From Chlamydoabsidia padenii (lineage: Eukaryota > Mucoromycota > Mucoromycetes > Mucorales > Cunninghamellaceae): 64,000 bases of DNA. Numbering within the stretch: position 1 is the first letter of the stretch; every line of letters begins with the position of its first letter. Of the stretch, positions 46,503 to 59,059 are shown piece after piece. The position numbers and the translations under genes are program-made. The DNA lies in contig JAIWND010000017.1 in assembly GCA_025330725.1 (NCBI GenBank), positions 310,001-374,000 on the forward strand. The letters run 5' to 3'. The notes below the pieces were generated by a model. That model worked only from the letters and a program-made list of their open reading frames with translations. It was not told the origin of the DNA and did no database searches.

Positions 46503-47555
46503 TTAATGATGATCATCCACCGAGGCAGTTTCTTCAGAACTGTCCAAACCAATGGGTTCACTGGTATCACTACTACTGGCGTCATAAGGTCGATCATCAT
46601 TGTCATGCATTCGTAAAATATGATACACCAATCCTTCGCGTGTTGAGAATCGTTTCGGATGATCACAGTCAGCATACACACATTGGAAGCATTCTTCACC
46701 ATGATGGACAGATGTGAGGTGTTTGACGACATTGGTTTTCCGTTTAAACCCGAGGTGACAAGAAGGACAACGTAAAGGATTGTATTTCTCGGCCAGCAGT
46801 GTTTTGGATAGCAAAGACAAATTGGCTCGGCCTTTAGTAATAGTAGTAGTGGGTGGAGGTATGACTTGTTGGACGAGACGAAACACCTTTGGTTGTTGTG
46901 GTTGATCTGTCAAGGTAAATACGGATATAGAAGGTGGATGATCGTGAATGATCGTGTTGTCGTTTGGTGTATCCATCATCGTCTTGTTTTTAGGTGGTCG
47001 TCCTCGTCGTTTGATAGGTGGTGGTGGCAAGGCGAAATTGGTTTGACCAGGTACAGATGATTTGCCCATAGGATGCCATTCTTTACGCCGTCGTTCGTAT
47101 TTTCGTTTCTTCCGTACCGTATCACCTTCGAGACTATTACTAATCGATTCACAAGGGGCATATAGCAGATACAAGGGATCAGATTCGAGGACTTTTTCAT
47201 TGACTACCACATGACAAGATGCTATATGGAAGCGCAAAACCCCACGAGACCGAAAGACTTGATCGCAATGAGGATAAAGGCATAGATAATGGCCCTTGTG
47301 ATGGAGGTGGGTCTGAAAGTGTAAATCTGCTTCGGACCGTTTGGAGAAGGTGGTATTACAGGTACAACAGCGATTCGTTGGATAAGTCGCATCAATGAGG
47401 GCATGAAGAGTGAGATGACGATTGACAATGTTGTAGGAATTATCATAAACGTCTTGTTTGCTGGGTCTAAACGTCAAGCTGGAGGGTGGTAATGGTAGGT
47501 CGGTCCGCCAGTGTTGTGGAGTAGGTGCAATGGCAGTGATGGGTTGATTAGACAT
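46503..47555 (-). CDS. C2H2 zinc-finger protein with AT-hook
   Basis: A single exon of 350 residues starting MSNQPITAIAPTPQHW. The N-terminal finger pair is CCTCNTTFSKRSEADLHFQTH and CLYPHCDQVF with FHIASCH. A basic segment and an AT-hook (KRRGRPPKNK) follow. The C-terminal pair is CPSCHLGFKRKTNVVKHLTSVHH and CVYADCDHPKRF with YHILRMH, and the tail is acidic (DSSEETASVDDHH). This looks like a nuclear DNA-binding regulator; no close family is recognised. The gene is intronless, which is unusual in this window. It is divergent from VPS35. Confidence 0.8.
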   Translation of the reverse strand: MSNQPITAIAPTPQHWRTDLPLPPSSLTFRPSKQDVYDNSYNIVNRHLTLHALIDATYPTNRCCTCNTTFSKRSEADLHFQTHLHHKGHYLCLYPHCDQVFRSRGVLRFHIASCHVVVNEKVLESDPLYLLYAPCESISNSLEGDTVRKKRKYERRRKEWHPMGKSSVPGQTNFALPPPPIKRRGRPPKNKTMMDTPNDNTIIHDHPPSISVFTLTDQPQQPKVFRLVQQVIPPPTTTITKGRANLSLLSKTLLAEKYNPLRCPSCHLGFKRKTNVVKHLTSVHHGEECFQCVYADCDHPKRFSTREGLVYHILRMHDNDDRPYDASSSDTSEPIGLDSSEETASVDDHH

Positions 47556-47626
47556 TGTTGATCTTTTTTGCTGGCTGAATGAAAGGTCAATCAATCTAAA
47601 TAAAGTTGAAAAGAAAAGAAGAAAAA

Positions 47627-47662
<36 letters not shown>

Positions 47663-48144
47663 GAAAAAGTAGTCAAAAGCAAAAAATTCAAGGCCACCTA
47701 AAAATGGAAATCTTTTTTTTCTTTTCAAAGCGGCGGTAAAAGTTAGTTTGTTTGCAAGAAAGTATGTACAATTAAAACAAGTGGGGGATATATGTAATCT
47801 AATTTAAAAAGACACACCTGTCAATGTGTGGGTCCAAGATTATGCAGTTCAAGTATGGCAGATCTGTCAAATTGAGTCAGTACCACTTTTTTGTTGGCAC
47901 TTCATTCAAATCAACTCGATGTAATGATGGTATCTATTGTGATGATTTACATAAACTGATCTCGCAAACAGTTAAAGTAGTACCTTTCCCATCTCGTGGA
48001 GCCTTTCATTCAGATTGAGCCCAGTCAATCCAGGAATATTCAAACCCCGACGGGACCTTCTTAAATTTCACTCCAGTGTGAAACCAATCTTTCCTCTTTT
48101 TTTCTTTATTGTCTTTTTTTTTTTATTATTAATTCTTCCAACCC
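47556..48144. other. divergent promoter region
   Basis: Contains a T-tract of about 34 bases (47627-47660) near the zinc-finger gene and the promoter-like word ATTCAAACCCCG at 48038-48049, 96 bp before VPS35. No gene seen. Confidence 0.55.
48038..48049 (-). promoter_or_regulatory. recurrent promoter-like word, VPS35
   Basis: ATTCAAACCCCG (reverse complement CGGGGTTTGAAT), 96 bp upstream of the VPS35 start. Confidence 0.55.
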
Positions 48145-50584
48145 ATGGCCAACGTGATGAACAGTCCAGCTCCCATGGAGGACCAAGCAAAACTACTAGA
48201 TGAAGTACTGCATGTTGTTAGAATACAAGCCCATCAAATGAACAATTGTTTGGTAAGAAAGAAAAAAGATAGTGAGGACAAAAAAAATGGGGTCATCTAT
48301 TTATTACTAATGGTGCTTTCTTATAGGAAAACAACAAACTGATGGATGGTCTTAAACATTGCTCGAACATGCTTGCGGAACTACGAACCTCAGCCTTGAC
48401 ACCAAAAACTTATTATGAACTATGTAAGTGTATACTTCTTGTAATGAAATGGTTTTTATACTCACCTTTTATCAATATAGATATGGCAGTATTTGATGCT
48501 CTTCGTCATCTTACTATTTATCTTACAGAGGCACATCAATCTGGTCGACATCATCTTGCTGATCTGTATGAATTGGTACAATACGCTGGCAATATTGTCC
48601 CTCGACTCTACTTGATGATTACGGTTGGGTCAGCTTATATGGGTATGCCCGATGCTCCTGTGCGTGAAATTATGCGTGATATGATGGAAATGACTCGTGG
48701 GGTGCAACATCCTATCCGTGGATTGTTTTTGCGTCATTATCTCAGTGGAATGACTCGGGATCATCTTCCTGATGGTGAAGGTTCTGGGTAAGAGTGGATG
48801 GAACAATGTAATAAAAGGGAAAAAAAAAATACAAAACTAACTAATCAACCTAATCCTTTTTATAGACCTGAAGGCAATGTCCGGGAATCCATTGAATTCA
48901 TCCTCACTAATTTTACTGAAATGAATAAATTATGGGTGCGTTTACAACATCAAGGCCATTCTCGGGATAGAGAAAAACGTGAAGCGGAACGCCAAGAATT
49001 GAAAATTCTCGTTGGTACTAATTTGGTGCGACTCTCTCAATTGGAAGAAGTCGACCTCAGCATCTATCAAACCGTAAGTGGGGAAAAGGTTATTTGATAA
49101 TAACTACTCACCTTCTTTTTCTATTATAGAATATCCTTCCTGGTGTCCTCGATCAAGTTGTCAGCTGTCGTGATGTGATTGCTCAAGAATACCTCATGGA
49201 GGTTATTACTCAAGTAAGTTAATAAAGAAAGTATATAGTATCCACTACAATAAACTCACCCTTTTGATGTCATAGGTCTTTCCAGATGAATTCCATTTAC
49301 GCACCTTGCAACCCTTCCTATCAGCCACTGCTCAGCTCCATCCCAAGGTGAATGTGAAACAAATCATCATCTCTTTGATCGACCGTCTTGCTGCCTATGC
49401 TGCTCGTGAAGCTGAAGGTGACGAACAAGAAGATCCTGTCGTTGATACCAAACCATCCTCACCAAAAGAAGAATCAACTAGCAACAAGTCTGAAAATGAT
49501 GAAACTCAAGCTCAAGATGATAAAGATACCAAGGTCGAAGGTGATGATGCTCAAGATACAAAGGAGACTGCTGATGATGAAGAAGAAGGTACCGAAAAGA
49601 TCGATATAGAGGATACCACCAAGGAAAATGGTAATGAACAAAAGGATGTCCAAGTGGAACAACAACAACCAAACACTGTGAAGAAAGTCAGGGGGATTCC
49701 TCAAGATGTGGAACTCTTCGTTGTCTTTTGGGGTCAGATTGTTGAATTGGTCAAGGTAAAAATCAAATGAAATAGGGGAAGGAAATTATTTTAATGGGGT
49801 TTTTTTTTTACTAGGCACGACCAGATTTGGGTATTCAAGACTTGATGGCATTATTAGTTTCTTTGGTCAACCTCTCCCTCTCATGTTATCCCGAAAAATT
49901 GGACTATGTGGATCAAATCCTTGCCTATGCCAAAGACAAGATGACCGAATTTGCCGATTCTCCTGATCTCCACTCCAAGGTGACCGAAGGCAATCTCTTG
50001 CGATTCCTTCAAGCGCCTATCGCCCAATACTCCTCGGTACTGACACTCTTATCCTTGGCCAATTATCAAGCCTTGTTATCTATGCAACCTTACAGTACAC
50101 GACGTGCCATTGCTCATGCTGTTGTCGATAGTATTCGTCGAAATGAAACCATCATTGATTCTCCTGAAGATGTCCATGGTGTATTGGATTTGTGTGATGT
50201 TTTGCTTCGTGATCAAAAGGATGCACCCATGGCGCCTACTTCTGGTTACAATAATAACAACAACAATGGACGTGGGCGTAATAAATTCTCTACCATGGAT
50301 CAAGAAGACTTTAAAGAAGAACAAGGCTGGATTGCTCGTATTGTCCATCTATTCCAATCTGAAGATGAAGATACTCAATTCTTGGTAAGAAAAAGGAAAA
50401 GGGGAGGAGGAGGAAATGGCCGATACTCATTCTTTTACTTTTTTAGTTACTATCAGCAGCACGAAAACAATTTGGTGATGGTGGCGAACGCATTCAGTAT
50501 ACATTCCCTCCATTAATTGTATCTGCTGTCAAACTAGCCCGAAGATATAAGCTCCAACCAGAACAAGTAAGTCTCCCCCCCCCC

Positions 50585-50621
<37 letters not shown>

Positions 50622-51516
50622 CCCTTTTTACTCACCGATTCTATTTTTTATAGGATGAAATCTGGGAAAAGAAAACGTCTACCCTATTCCGATTCATCCA
50701 TCAAGTCATCTCCACTCTCAACCATAAATGTGATGCTACGGATATCTGCCTCAATCTCTTTTTGATGGCGGGACAAAGTGCGGATGAACTCGGATTCGAA
50801 GAAATTGCCTATGAATTCTTTGTGGAAGCATTCAGTATCTATGAAGAATCCATCTCGGAATCCAAAGCCCAGTACCAAACCATCACTTGTATCATTGGTG
50901 CTCTTCAACAAACCCGGGTCTTCTCTGCCGACAATTACGACACGTTGATCACCAAGGCGGCGTTACACAGTGCCAAGTTGCTAAAGAAACCTGATCAATG
51001 CCGTGCTCTTTACCAAGCGTCTCATTTATGGTGGAATGCCGAGGAACAAGTGGAAGGTCAACCTCTTGTCATGAAAGAAGGCAAACGGGCGCTGGAATGT
51101 TTGCAAAAGGCGCTCAAGATTGCGGATAGTTGTATGGATGCGGTGACTAATGTTGAACTGTTTGTGGAAATCCTGAACCAATATATTTATTACTTTGACA
51201 AGGGCAACGAAGCAGTAAGTGGTACAAGAAGAAGAAAAAGGTCATCTAAATTCTTGTCTTTTTATTATAGGTCACTGTAAAGTACTTGAATGGGTTGATT
51301 GATTTGATTCATACCAACTTGAATAACATGGACGATCCTGATCAACACCCACCCACCGCCAACTCATCCTCCCTTGTGCAACACGATGGGGCTTTGGCTG
51401 ATCATGTCCGTCGACACTTTCGTGCCACTCTCTTGCATCTCCAAGAACGAAAAAATACCGAAACTGTCAATGAATGGGGTGCTAAATACAATGAAGTCGA
51501 TTTGGGTGATTTTTAA
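48145..51516 (+). CDS. VPS35: retromer subunit VPS35
   Basis: About ten exons encode roughly 900 residues. The N-terminus has the family pattern [20 protein letters not shown] and [14 protein letters not shown], then the signature [14 protein letters not shown], which binds VPS26. The VPS29-binding alpha-solenoid occupies the C-terminal half ([65 protein letters not shown]). VPS35 is the scaffold of retromer, which returns cargo from endosomes to the Golgi or plasma membrane. Between [20 protein letters not shown] and [17 protein letters not shown] lies an acidic, Lys/Glu/Asp-rich insertion of about 85 residues that most family members lack or have in shorter form. A C9-A25-type homopolymer junction sits in the intron at about 50576-50616. 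Confidence 0.95.
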
Positions 51517-51914
51517 TTTAGAAAAAAAAAAAAAAAAAAAAAAAAAGGTCATACTTTTTTTTTTTTTTTTGTAGTCTAGTGTTTTATATAGTTTAGTCAA
51601 TTCAATAAAAGAAACTTTTTTTTTAAAAAAAAAAAACGTCCCTGCAGATCATATAAATACCCTTCACTCGTAAACCCCAAAAAAGGTGATTACCCCTGAA
51701 CGAGTTGATGCCTGTCAATTAAGAATCATTACACAATCCATTCCCCGCTTCAACTTTTTGATGAGAAAGCCACACACACACGTTGTGTCAGTCATTTATC
51801 GACTCCTCCCCCACACTGGATTCATAACAAGACAAAGTAAAAATAATGTTTATTAAATTAAATGATATATATAGGAGAGAGCAATCAACAACTAAATTCT
51901 AACTAGTTATAGAG
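51517..51914. other. convergent 3' spacer between VPS35 and RIC1
   Basis: Contains A- and T-tracts, AATAAAAG near 51604 for VPS35 and a minus-strand signal (TTTATTAAAT) near 51848 for RIC1. No gene seen. Confidence 0.6.
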
Positions 51915-54900
51915 TTACAGAGCCTTCATAGACTGGATCAATCCATCTTCATGAGCATCCATTTGTAAAGCAGATAAAGCTTCATGCAAAGTCTTGCCGG
52001 TATCTAAACATTAAACGTGTTAATCACCGTCTTTTTATACCTATGTGTGTGTTGACTTACGATCGATCGAACTGAGGAACCGTACCAGTTCTTTACATAG
52101 TTCATAATCATCCAAATCCATGGCTTTTTGTAATAATCGAATCGTATCCTACAAAAAGAACATACATTAGCAAAGGCATCTTTTCCTCTCTTGTGTCCTT
52201 ACCTTTCCACCTGTGGTCACGGGTTGCATGGTTTGTAGAATGATGAGATAGGAAGTGGCGGTGCGTAATCTTCCATCGGCTAAACATAACTAGAGAGAGA
52301 GTGTGTGTTTGAGTGTGTTAAGATACATAAAGTAAAACTTACTTCAAATAGATCTTCAGGTTTTCCCACCGATGAGAATAAATGATCCCACAAGGCCACT
52401 TCGGTTTTTCGGGCACAACTGACAATGACATCCAGTGCATGAGGGAATTGATCCAAGAATCGGATCACTAATGGAAGTATAGGTTCTGTTTTCGAATAAA
52501 AATGAGTAAAGAAAAAAAAAGTGGATGATGATCAAAGGTTTCCTTACCTAAAGGAGATATCTTTTCGGCTTCCTCTTCCAACACAGTATGTAACAAGATT
52601 TCCAGAGCATGACCAAAGTAAACAAGTCGTTCGTAGGCTCGAGCAAACACCACTGCATCTTCTTCTAGTTGTTGTTGAAGTAAATGTCGAATAAGATGAT
52701 GGATAAAGAGATGCGTCTATAATGGATGGGGGGTACAAGTGTCAGTTTGGTTTGTTTGTTTGCTTATTTCAAGAAGCTTACCTTTGTGTTAGTTTTGTAT
52801 TGTAAAAAGCCCAATGTATCTCTATAAACAATGTTTTGTTCCATGCCGACGATGATGCCTTTATCCAGTAACACCGCTATACAATAAAAAAAGGAAAGAT
52901 GAGAATGAGATGGTAGAGTTGGCCAATCTTACCATGAGGATAAAAGTCCAGGGGAATATAAATAGCCTTAATATCCAATTGATCCAATGTAGTCTGCCAC
53001 CGAGATTCACCTTCCATTTCCATCCAAGAATGTGGCGAGGTAGGCTCGGCCCCGATTCGATGACCAAGCGAGTACGGTCGTGCACCATAATATGCATTGA
53101 TCGGAGTTGTTGGTGTAGATGGTTCACTTTCGGCCAATACGTTATCTTTATTGAATGCTTGGAATCCATACCCATCACTACGTAAAACATTCGTAAACAC
53201 CTAATTCTTTCTTTGGTTAGTGGAGGGAAGGTTATTATTATCAATCTTCTTTGATTTACCTTGACACCTTGTCCATTCACCGCCCATATCGAGGTCCAGA
53301 GATTGGCAACACTTTTTTGCCCCACCCAATAATATTCAACGTTTTCCATCAATACATGAAGATCGTAAGTCCAATGTCCACTATTGCCCAATCCCGTTAA
53401 ATCCGAATCATCATCATCGTTCTATATCAAGGTTAGTTTCATAGTGTTGACAACATCTTTTTTTTTTTATGTAACTTACTGGGAATTTAGGAGTTAACAT
53501 GATAAGTTTTCCATCAACCAATAAAAGGATACTAGCCAATGTGATTTCATCTACTGAGAAAATCCGATCTATACAGAAAAAAAAAAAAAAATGTCAAGTT
53601 GACCCATTTTGTTTATTGTTGTTCCTGGACGTACCTCCACAATCACCATAAAACAAGCTGATGCCACGTACCCGACCGGCTCGAGACACAATGCCAGCCA
53701 AAGATAGCTGACGGATCATATCAAGTCCCACCTGGTTTGTTTCCCCTAATTGCACCGAGTATATTGAGAGTTGATTATCGATTGTATACACCAGTAATGT
53801 ATTCCCACAGATCGTCATGTATACCGGCATCGAATGCAATGACTCGGTATATAAATTGTATGCCTGATCCAGGTTATGATCCCTAGAATACATATAGATC
53901 TAAATTATTCAAGTGAGTAAGGATTTCTTTTCATGCCTTGATATGTAGTTACCTCGTAGGACTTGTTTCCACCCGCACCCATGGTTTCACAACCAACAAT
54001 CAAAATGGTCTTGAACCACACCAGACCACCACGGACCAATATATGTTGTTCTTGTTGTTGATTACCAAAGAGTTTCCATCGGTTTGATAAGGTGCTGAAA
54101 TGCGCCAGACCCCGTCGACCAGCCACGGCGATGAATTTCCCATCCGAGCTGATCGAAGCATACTAGGTAAAAAACGAAGAAAAAAAAAAGAGGGGGGGGA
54201 GATGAGTGACGCAAAGAAGAAGAAGAAGGGACATTATCTTTACCCTGATTGGCCAATGATCGGTGATATACATGGTAGGATACAAAATATGAGTCCATGC
54301 AACAGCGTCAGGATCAATCGTATTCGTATTGTTGTTTTCCTGGTAATCGCCTCCGTTGTTATAAAGTAGTAACCGATCGTCCATCTGTAAGAGTCCTCGT
54401 CGAGCATTATCCTAATATCATCAAAAAAAAAACACATTAGTACAGCCAGTCTTCCCATTGTCCTTTTATCAAACTTGCCGAGTTATGGAAGGAAGTCAGA
54501 GCAGATTTTGCAAAGGGAAGTGTATATAAATGACTTGTATGGGTATCTTGTGACAAGACAAACAGTTGATGACTACCTGGTCCCCAAAACTAAATTGTTC
54601 AACGAGAGAAAGAGTTAGAATCAGTTTTATAAATAAAATAAAGTGAATATTGTAGCTTACCATACTATTCGTTTGGTGAATATAAGTATCTTGTACACGA
54701 TCCAATCCATCTTCACTATCCATCAGATCCTCCACATCATTCATCGAGCATAGTAGAGCCCCATAAACACTCCATACCGCCAGACCACCATGACCGAGGA
54801 ATCCCACTGATAAAGCATATCCATCCAAAGACCATGCCAGACTTTGTACTGCACCATTCGATTGTTGTTGTTGTTGTGTTGTTGGTTCAGATACCCCAGG

Positions 54901-56239
54901 TAGTTTCATTTTGTGTGAAAGACAAGGTGGAGTGGTATAGTTGTGAACAGAGTAAACATAAATAGCACCACTTTTTGTATCAAGTTAGTACTTTATTATC
55001 ATTTTATATCTTTTATATATGTTTTACCTTTTGGTGCCCACCGCAATCAAAGAGAATTTGGCATTGATCGATAGACTTGTAGCTGGATCATCAGTATCGT
55101 GAAAACATTGTCCTGACCAATGAATGGGTTCCAAGAAAGAAGGAGTGGATGGTGGTGATGGGTCAGACTAGATTGAAAAAAATAAAAAAAATAAAAATAA
55201 AAAGAAGAAGAAGAGTCAAATTAAATATACATAGTATAATGGGCGATTTTTTATATATTTACCTTTATGGAGCTTTTACTGCCTCGTCGTTGTGTTGATT
55301 TTTGATGATTTTGGACAATGTACACCCTACCCAGTTGTGTGATCCATACCGAGATATTCATTAATTTATCATAAAGCATTGTCGTAACATATTCTACATA
55401 AGAAAAAAGGTTTGTGAGATCACTTTATTCTTTTCATTCACTTTCGCATTTTACCTGAAGCATCCAAAAAGATACCAAGATTCTGTTGGACAGCAGTTTG
55501 AGTCGAATTGACAGTTTGTTGTGGTTGCCAAGAAATACATTGTATTGCTGCTGGTTGTTGTGTTGCAATAATCAAGGTATCATCTGAGCAGGTGCCACTA
55601 TACATAAAGTGGTTAAACATCCTTTTTTTTGGTATCTATTATCCTACTTACCAAACCACACCAGCATCCACACGAATCGCCAGGCGAAACTTGATCAACA
55701 TTGTATTATTTCCTTTTCCTTCACCTGGTCCTGTAACATAGGCATGGGCCCTGGGGAATTCGAATTCGAATGATGGTTGATCATAAGAGAGAATCGTGTA
55801 TAATAACAAGTAATTCCGATCCGTCTACTGACAAATATTAGTATATCATCCTTTTTCTTCTTCTTCTTCTTCTTCTTCTTCATTGATTTACTTACCAAAA
55901 CTACAAATGCCGTCCCGTCTGGTTTCCAAAGCACAGACTGGTTCTGTCCGAATTCAGTAACATGATGATCAGATCGTTCAACAAACGACAAGATGCACGT
56001 GGGCTACAAAAAAATGAAAAGGTAATCAAGTTGATGAGATGTTACAAGATGAAAAGTTGAGTGTTTACCTTGACTGACCACAGATGAATCGACCGGCTTG
56101 TGCAGGTAATGAATAGTGACGCGTGTTGGGAGGGTTGTATGATATTGATGCTTGAGGACGTTGAAGGTAATTTGTCTGTAGCATCCCGCATGGCTGCTGT
56201 CAAGCATAGTTCACTAGCAATACCATGGATCCAATACAT
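51915..56239 (-). CDS. RIC1: RIC1, subunit of the Ric1-Rgp1 exchange factor for Ypt6/Rab6
   Basis: About sixteen exons read from MYWIHGIASELCLTAAMRD (56239) to the stop at 51915. The N-terminal half is WD40-like: TCTSRSIHLWSVK, QNQSVLWKPDGTAFVVL, AVQSLAWSLDGYALSVGFLGHGGLAVWS. The middle has LSNRWKLFGNQQQEQHILVRGG. The C-terminal helical part contains the RIC1 hallmarks ALEILLHTVLEEEAEK and VIVSCARKTEVALWDHLFSSVGKPEDLFE. All exons checked keep frame; exon 3 needs the second of two adjacent acceptors (GTCAGTAG). The complex activates Ypt6/Rab6 at the late Golgi for receipt of endosome-derived vesicles. It is convergent with VPS35, which acts earlier in the same route. Confidence 0.92.
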
Positions 56240-56328
56240 GGATTAAATTGTGTAGAGGCAGGTAAAACAAAAAGAAGGAAGAAAGGAGTGTAAAGACCTA
56301 CTTTTTCAAAGTGATAACTATGGTTTAA

Positions 56329-56342
56329 ATTCAAACCCCGGC
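56329..56342 (-). promoter_or_regulatory. recurrent promoter-like word, RIC1
   Basis: ATTCAAACCCCGGC (reverse complement GCCGGGGTTTGAAT), 90 bp upstream of the RIC1 start. Confidence 0.55.
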
Positions 56343-56536
56343 CAAAGCGACTTGGTTCATTGCTTGAACCTCTGTTGCCCACATGGACACCTTTGCCTCG
56401 GCACAATGTGAATAGTGTAGCAAGATATCTGATTGGAGGGGGTAATAGTCGGATGATTTTTTTTTTTTTTGTTCATTCCATTCGTTCGGGTGATCAATGA
56501 TCCAAAAAGGAACCGGGGTATAGGTTGGCTGGTTGG

Positions 56537-56550
56537 GCGGGATTCGAAAA
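56537..56550 (+). promoter_or_regulatory. recurrent promoter-like word
   Basis: GCGGGATTCGAAAA, 77 bp upstream of the small membrane protein start at 56627. Confidence 0.55.
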
Positions 56551-56626
56551 GCATTATAAAGTTCCAAAAAAAAAAAAAAAATCTTTCTATTTCTTCAACT
56601 AATCTTTAAATACACATATATACACA

Positions 56627-57086
56627 ATGAGAATCGTCACTGCTTCAGACCAAGAATCCGCTTCCAACTATGCTATGAAAGGGTTTGCCATTGGTATCGC
56701 ACAATGGGCAGGTGTAGGTATTTTTGCATCTGGGTTATTATATGCATTTGCACCTTGGTATCGACGAACACAGACTGTGAATAAGGTAAATGGATATAAA
56801 AGTGAATATGGTTTGGTAAACTAATGGTATCTTTTAAGTTTTATATTGTCATGTGCTTTGGTCTTGGTGGTGGTGCATACAAAAGTAAGTAAATCATAAA
56901 GATGAATGGACTGACTAACTGACTGACTTTATATACTCACTAGGTGATCGATATATGGTGAATTATGAACGACGTGGACGGGCCGAGATGTTGGACGCTG
57001 AAACTCGTAAACGGTACGATTTGATTTATGGTGGCAAGTCTGAAGAAGAATCTCAAAAAGTGCCTTTGGAACCAGCTGCTGCCTAG
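56627..57086 (+). CDS. small two-helix membrane protein, hypothetical
   Basis: Three exons (56627..56785, 56839..56884, 56944..57086) give 115 residues. Two hydrophobic segments are visible: GFAIGIAQWAGVGIFASGLLYAF and, across the first intron, FYIVMCFGLGGGAYK. A basic/acidic tail (DRYMVNYERRGRAEMLDAETRKRYD, ending PLEPAAA) follows. It resembles small mitochondrial or ER membrane proteins, but I do not recognise the family. A promoter-like word lies 77 bp upstream and an AATAAAA signal directly after the stop (57104), so the gene itself is well supported. Confidence 0.75.
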
Positions 57087-57160
57087 TCTTATAATCATCC
57101 TATAGAAAATAAAATGTGTGTTTACCATGGGATTTCTCTCGTCTTTATCAGGTTATGCCG

Positions 57161-57176
57161 GCGGGGGTCTAAATAC
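57161..57176 (+). promoter_or_regulatory. recurrent promoter-like word
   Basis: GCGGGGGTCTAAATAC, 86 bp upstream of the start at 57262. Confidence 0.45.
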
Positions 57177-57261
57177 AAGAGCCCTGTCTCTTATTTTTTT
57201 TTTTTTTTTCTTAGCTTTTTCTTCTTTTTCTTCTTCTTCATTATTTATAAACCTCTTCATC

Positions 57262-58564
57262 ATGTCTTATCGATGCTCTGTAATGACCTTTAATATCCGC
57301 CACGATCATGGCCCATCCTCGTCCAACAGTATCTTGGCTGCTCCTCCCACTGACTTGACTGACCTCTCTGGTGAATTGCCTTGGCCCGTCAGGAAATGGA
57401 AAGTGGCAGACACTCTTTTGTTTCATCAACCTGATATTGTTGGTTTACAGGTAATAAATAACTTTACGGAATGAATCATATCATGTAACTCATTTTTTTT
57501 TATCTTGCCTTAGGAACCCGTTCACCACCAAGTGGTTGATTTACACATCTTGGTGGGTGACGACTATGACTGGATTGGTGTAGGTCGTGATGATGGTAAA
57601 GAACAAGGTGAATACTCTGCTATCTTTTATAAAAAGTAAGTGACATGGTGATATCATTGTGGATTTGACTGACGTTTGTCTACATTAGGGATCTGCTTAC
57701 TGTGTTGGATTGGAAGACACTATGGTTATCAGAAGTAAGTGGAGGGGGGAAATCCATACATTGAAACTAACTAACTATCTTGTTTATCTGTATAGACTCC
57801 TGATCAAGTGGGAAGTAAAGGCTGGGGTGCAAAACACCCAAGGACGGCGACCATTGCAAGGTAAAAGAAGAAGAGTGGGAAAAGGGATTAACATAAAAGT
57901 TGACCTTTCTTTTTGCTTGTATAGATTCCAATCGGTATCCAATCCTTCTACTACGTTTACTGTCATTAATACTCACTTTGATCATGTCTCAGAAGAAGCA
58001 CGTCAAGAATCTGCCAAGCTATTATTACAAGAAGCAAGACAAATCAAGGATACCCCGGTGATTCTCATGGGTGATTTCAACAGCACGGAAACCGATGTGG
58101 CCTATCAACAACTCACTAACAAGGTACCTCAAGACAATCGAACATGGACACATCTTGAAGCACTCAATGATCATGCTGCCCAATCATTTGCACGTACCAC
58201 CGGACGACCTGTGCGTACGACGGAAAACAGTATCAGTTTACCAACTCATCGTGTCTTGAGGCGGGGTCAACTCGGCCATTTGGCTCAACAGCCATCCTCT
58301 TCTTTGGATCCGTCGGTGTTTGTGGATTCAAGATATGCAGTGGGTGGTGGTCTCAGTGGTCCTTTTGGTCATGAATCCACATTTACAAGTTTTGGTGAAC
58401 CCGAAGAAAAGAAAAATGCAAATCGTCGGATTGATTATATTATGACATTGGCCCCTAGTCCGGTAAACGTCCTTGCTTATGGTGTGTTGGATAATCTGTT
58501 TGATGATGGTTGTTTGATCAGTGATCATCGTCCTGTTATGTCTCGTCTTGCTTGGTCGGTTTAA
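57262..58564 (+). CDS. endonuclease/exonuclease/phosphatase-family protein
   Basis: Five exons encode about 350 residues. The EEP fold motifs are in order: MTFNIRHDHG (first strand, Asn ligand), WPVRKWKVADTLLFHQPDIVGLQEP (Glu metal ligand after the first intron), DWIGVGRDDGKEQGEYSAIFYK, VINTHFDHVSEEARQESAKLL (Asn and His), ILMGDFNSTETD (Asp and Asn) and the closing RRIDYIM and ISDHRPV with the catalytic Asp-His. All catalytic residues are visible, so it should be active as a metal-dependent phosphodiesterase. The substrate is unknown; related fungal proteins resemble Ccr4-like and secreted phosphatases. There is no signal peptide at the chosen start. A 26-bp tandem repeat follows its polyadenylation signal. 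Confidence 0.88.
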
Positions 58565-58919
58565 TTTATAGTCTAGTTTCTTATACTAGTTTTATTATTA
58601 ATAAACGCAGGTCTCGTGTATTAAACACTGGGTTACAGCTTGTGTATTAAATATTGGGCTATAGATTGTGTATTAAATGTTGGGTTACAGTTTGTAGGAA
58701 GAGTGTTGACCATGATGGGGGGCGTGATCGGAATTCATAATTAGCATGATTTACTACATTGGGTCAAAAAAGGGGATGTTGTTCACACGGCCTGGGTTTT
58801 TTGTAGTGACCAAGTGGGATTTATGCTATATTGTGATTAGGATTAAAGACAGGTTAAAAAAAAAAAAAAAAAGTTTATTATCTACTATAACAAATCTATA
58901 CTATTATTACAAAGCTACA
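58565..58919. other. spacer with tandem repeat
   Basis: Contains AATAAACG at about 58600, the 26-bp repeat at 58616-58693 and an A-tract near 58856-58872. No gene seen. Confidence 0.6.
58616..58693 (+). repeat. 26-bp tandem repeat, three copies
   Basis: Units at 58616-58641, 58642-58667 and 58668-58693 all begin GTGTATTAAA and continue with a TTGGGYTAYAG-like core. They differ at a few positions and lie directly after the polyadenylation signal of the EEP gene. Confidence 0.9.
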
Positions 58920-59015
58920 TTATATAAGGACTTCACGATATACAACGTTAGAAGCGGAAGGAGGGAGAGAAGAATTAGATCGAGGAATAGCCACATGAAG
59001 GGAATTAGGAACACG

Positions 59016-59059
<44 letters not shown>

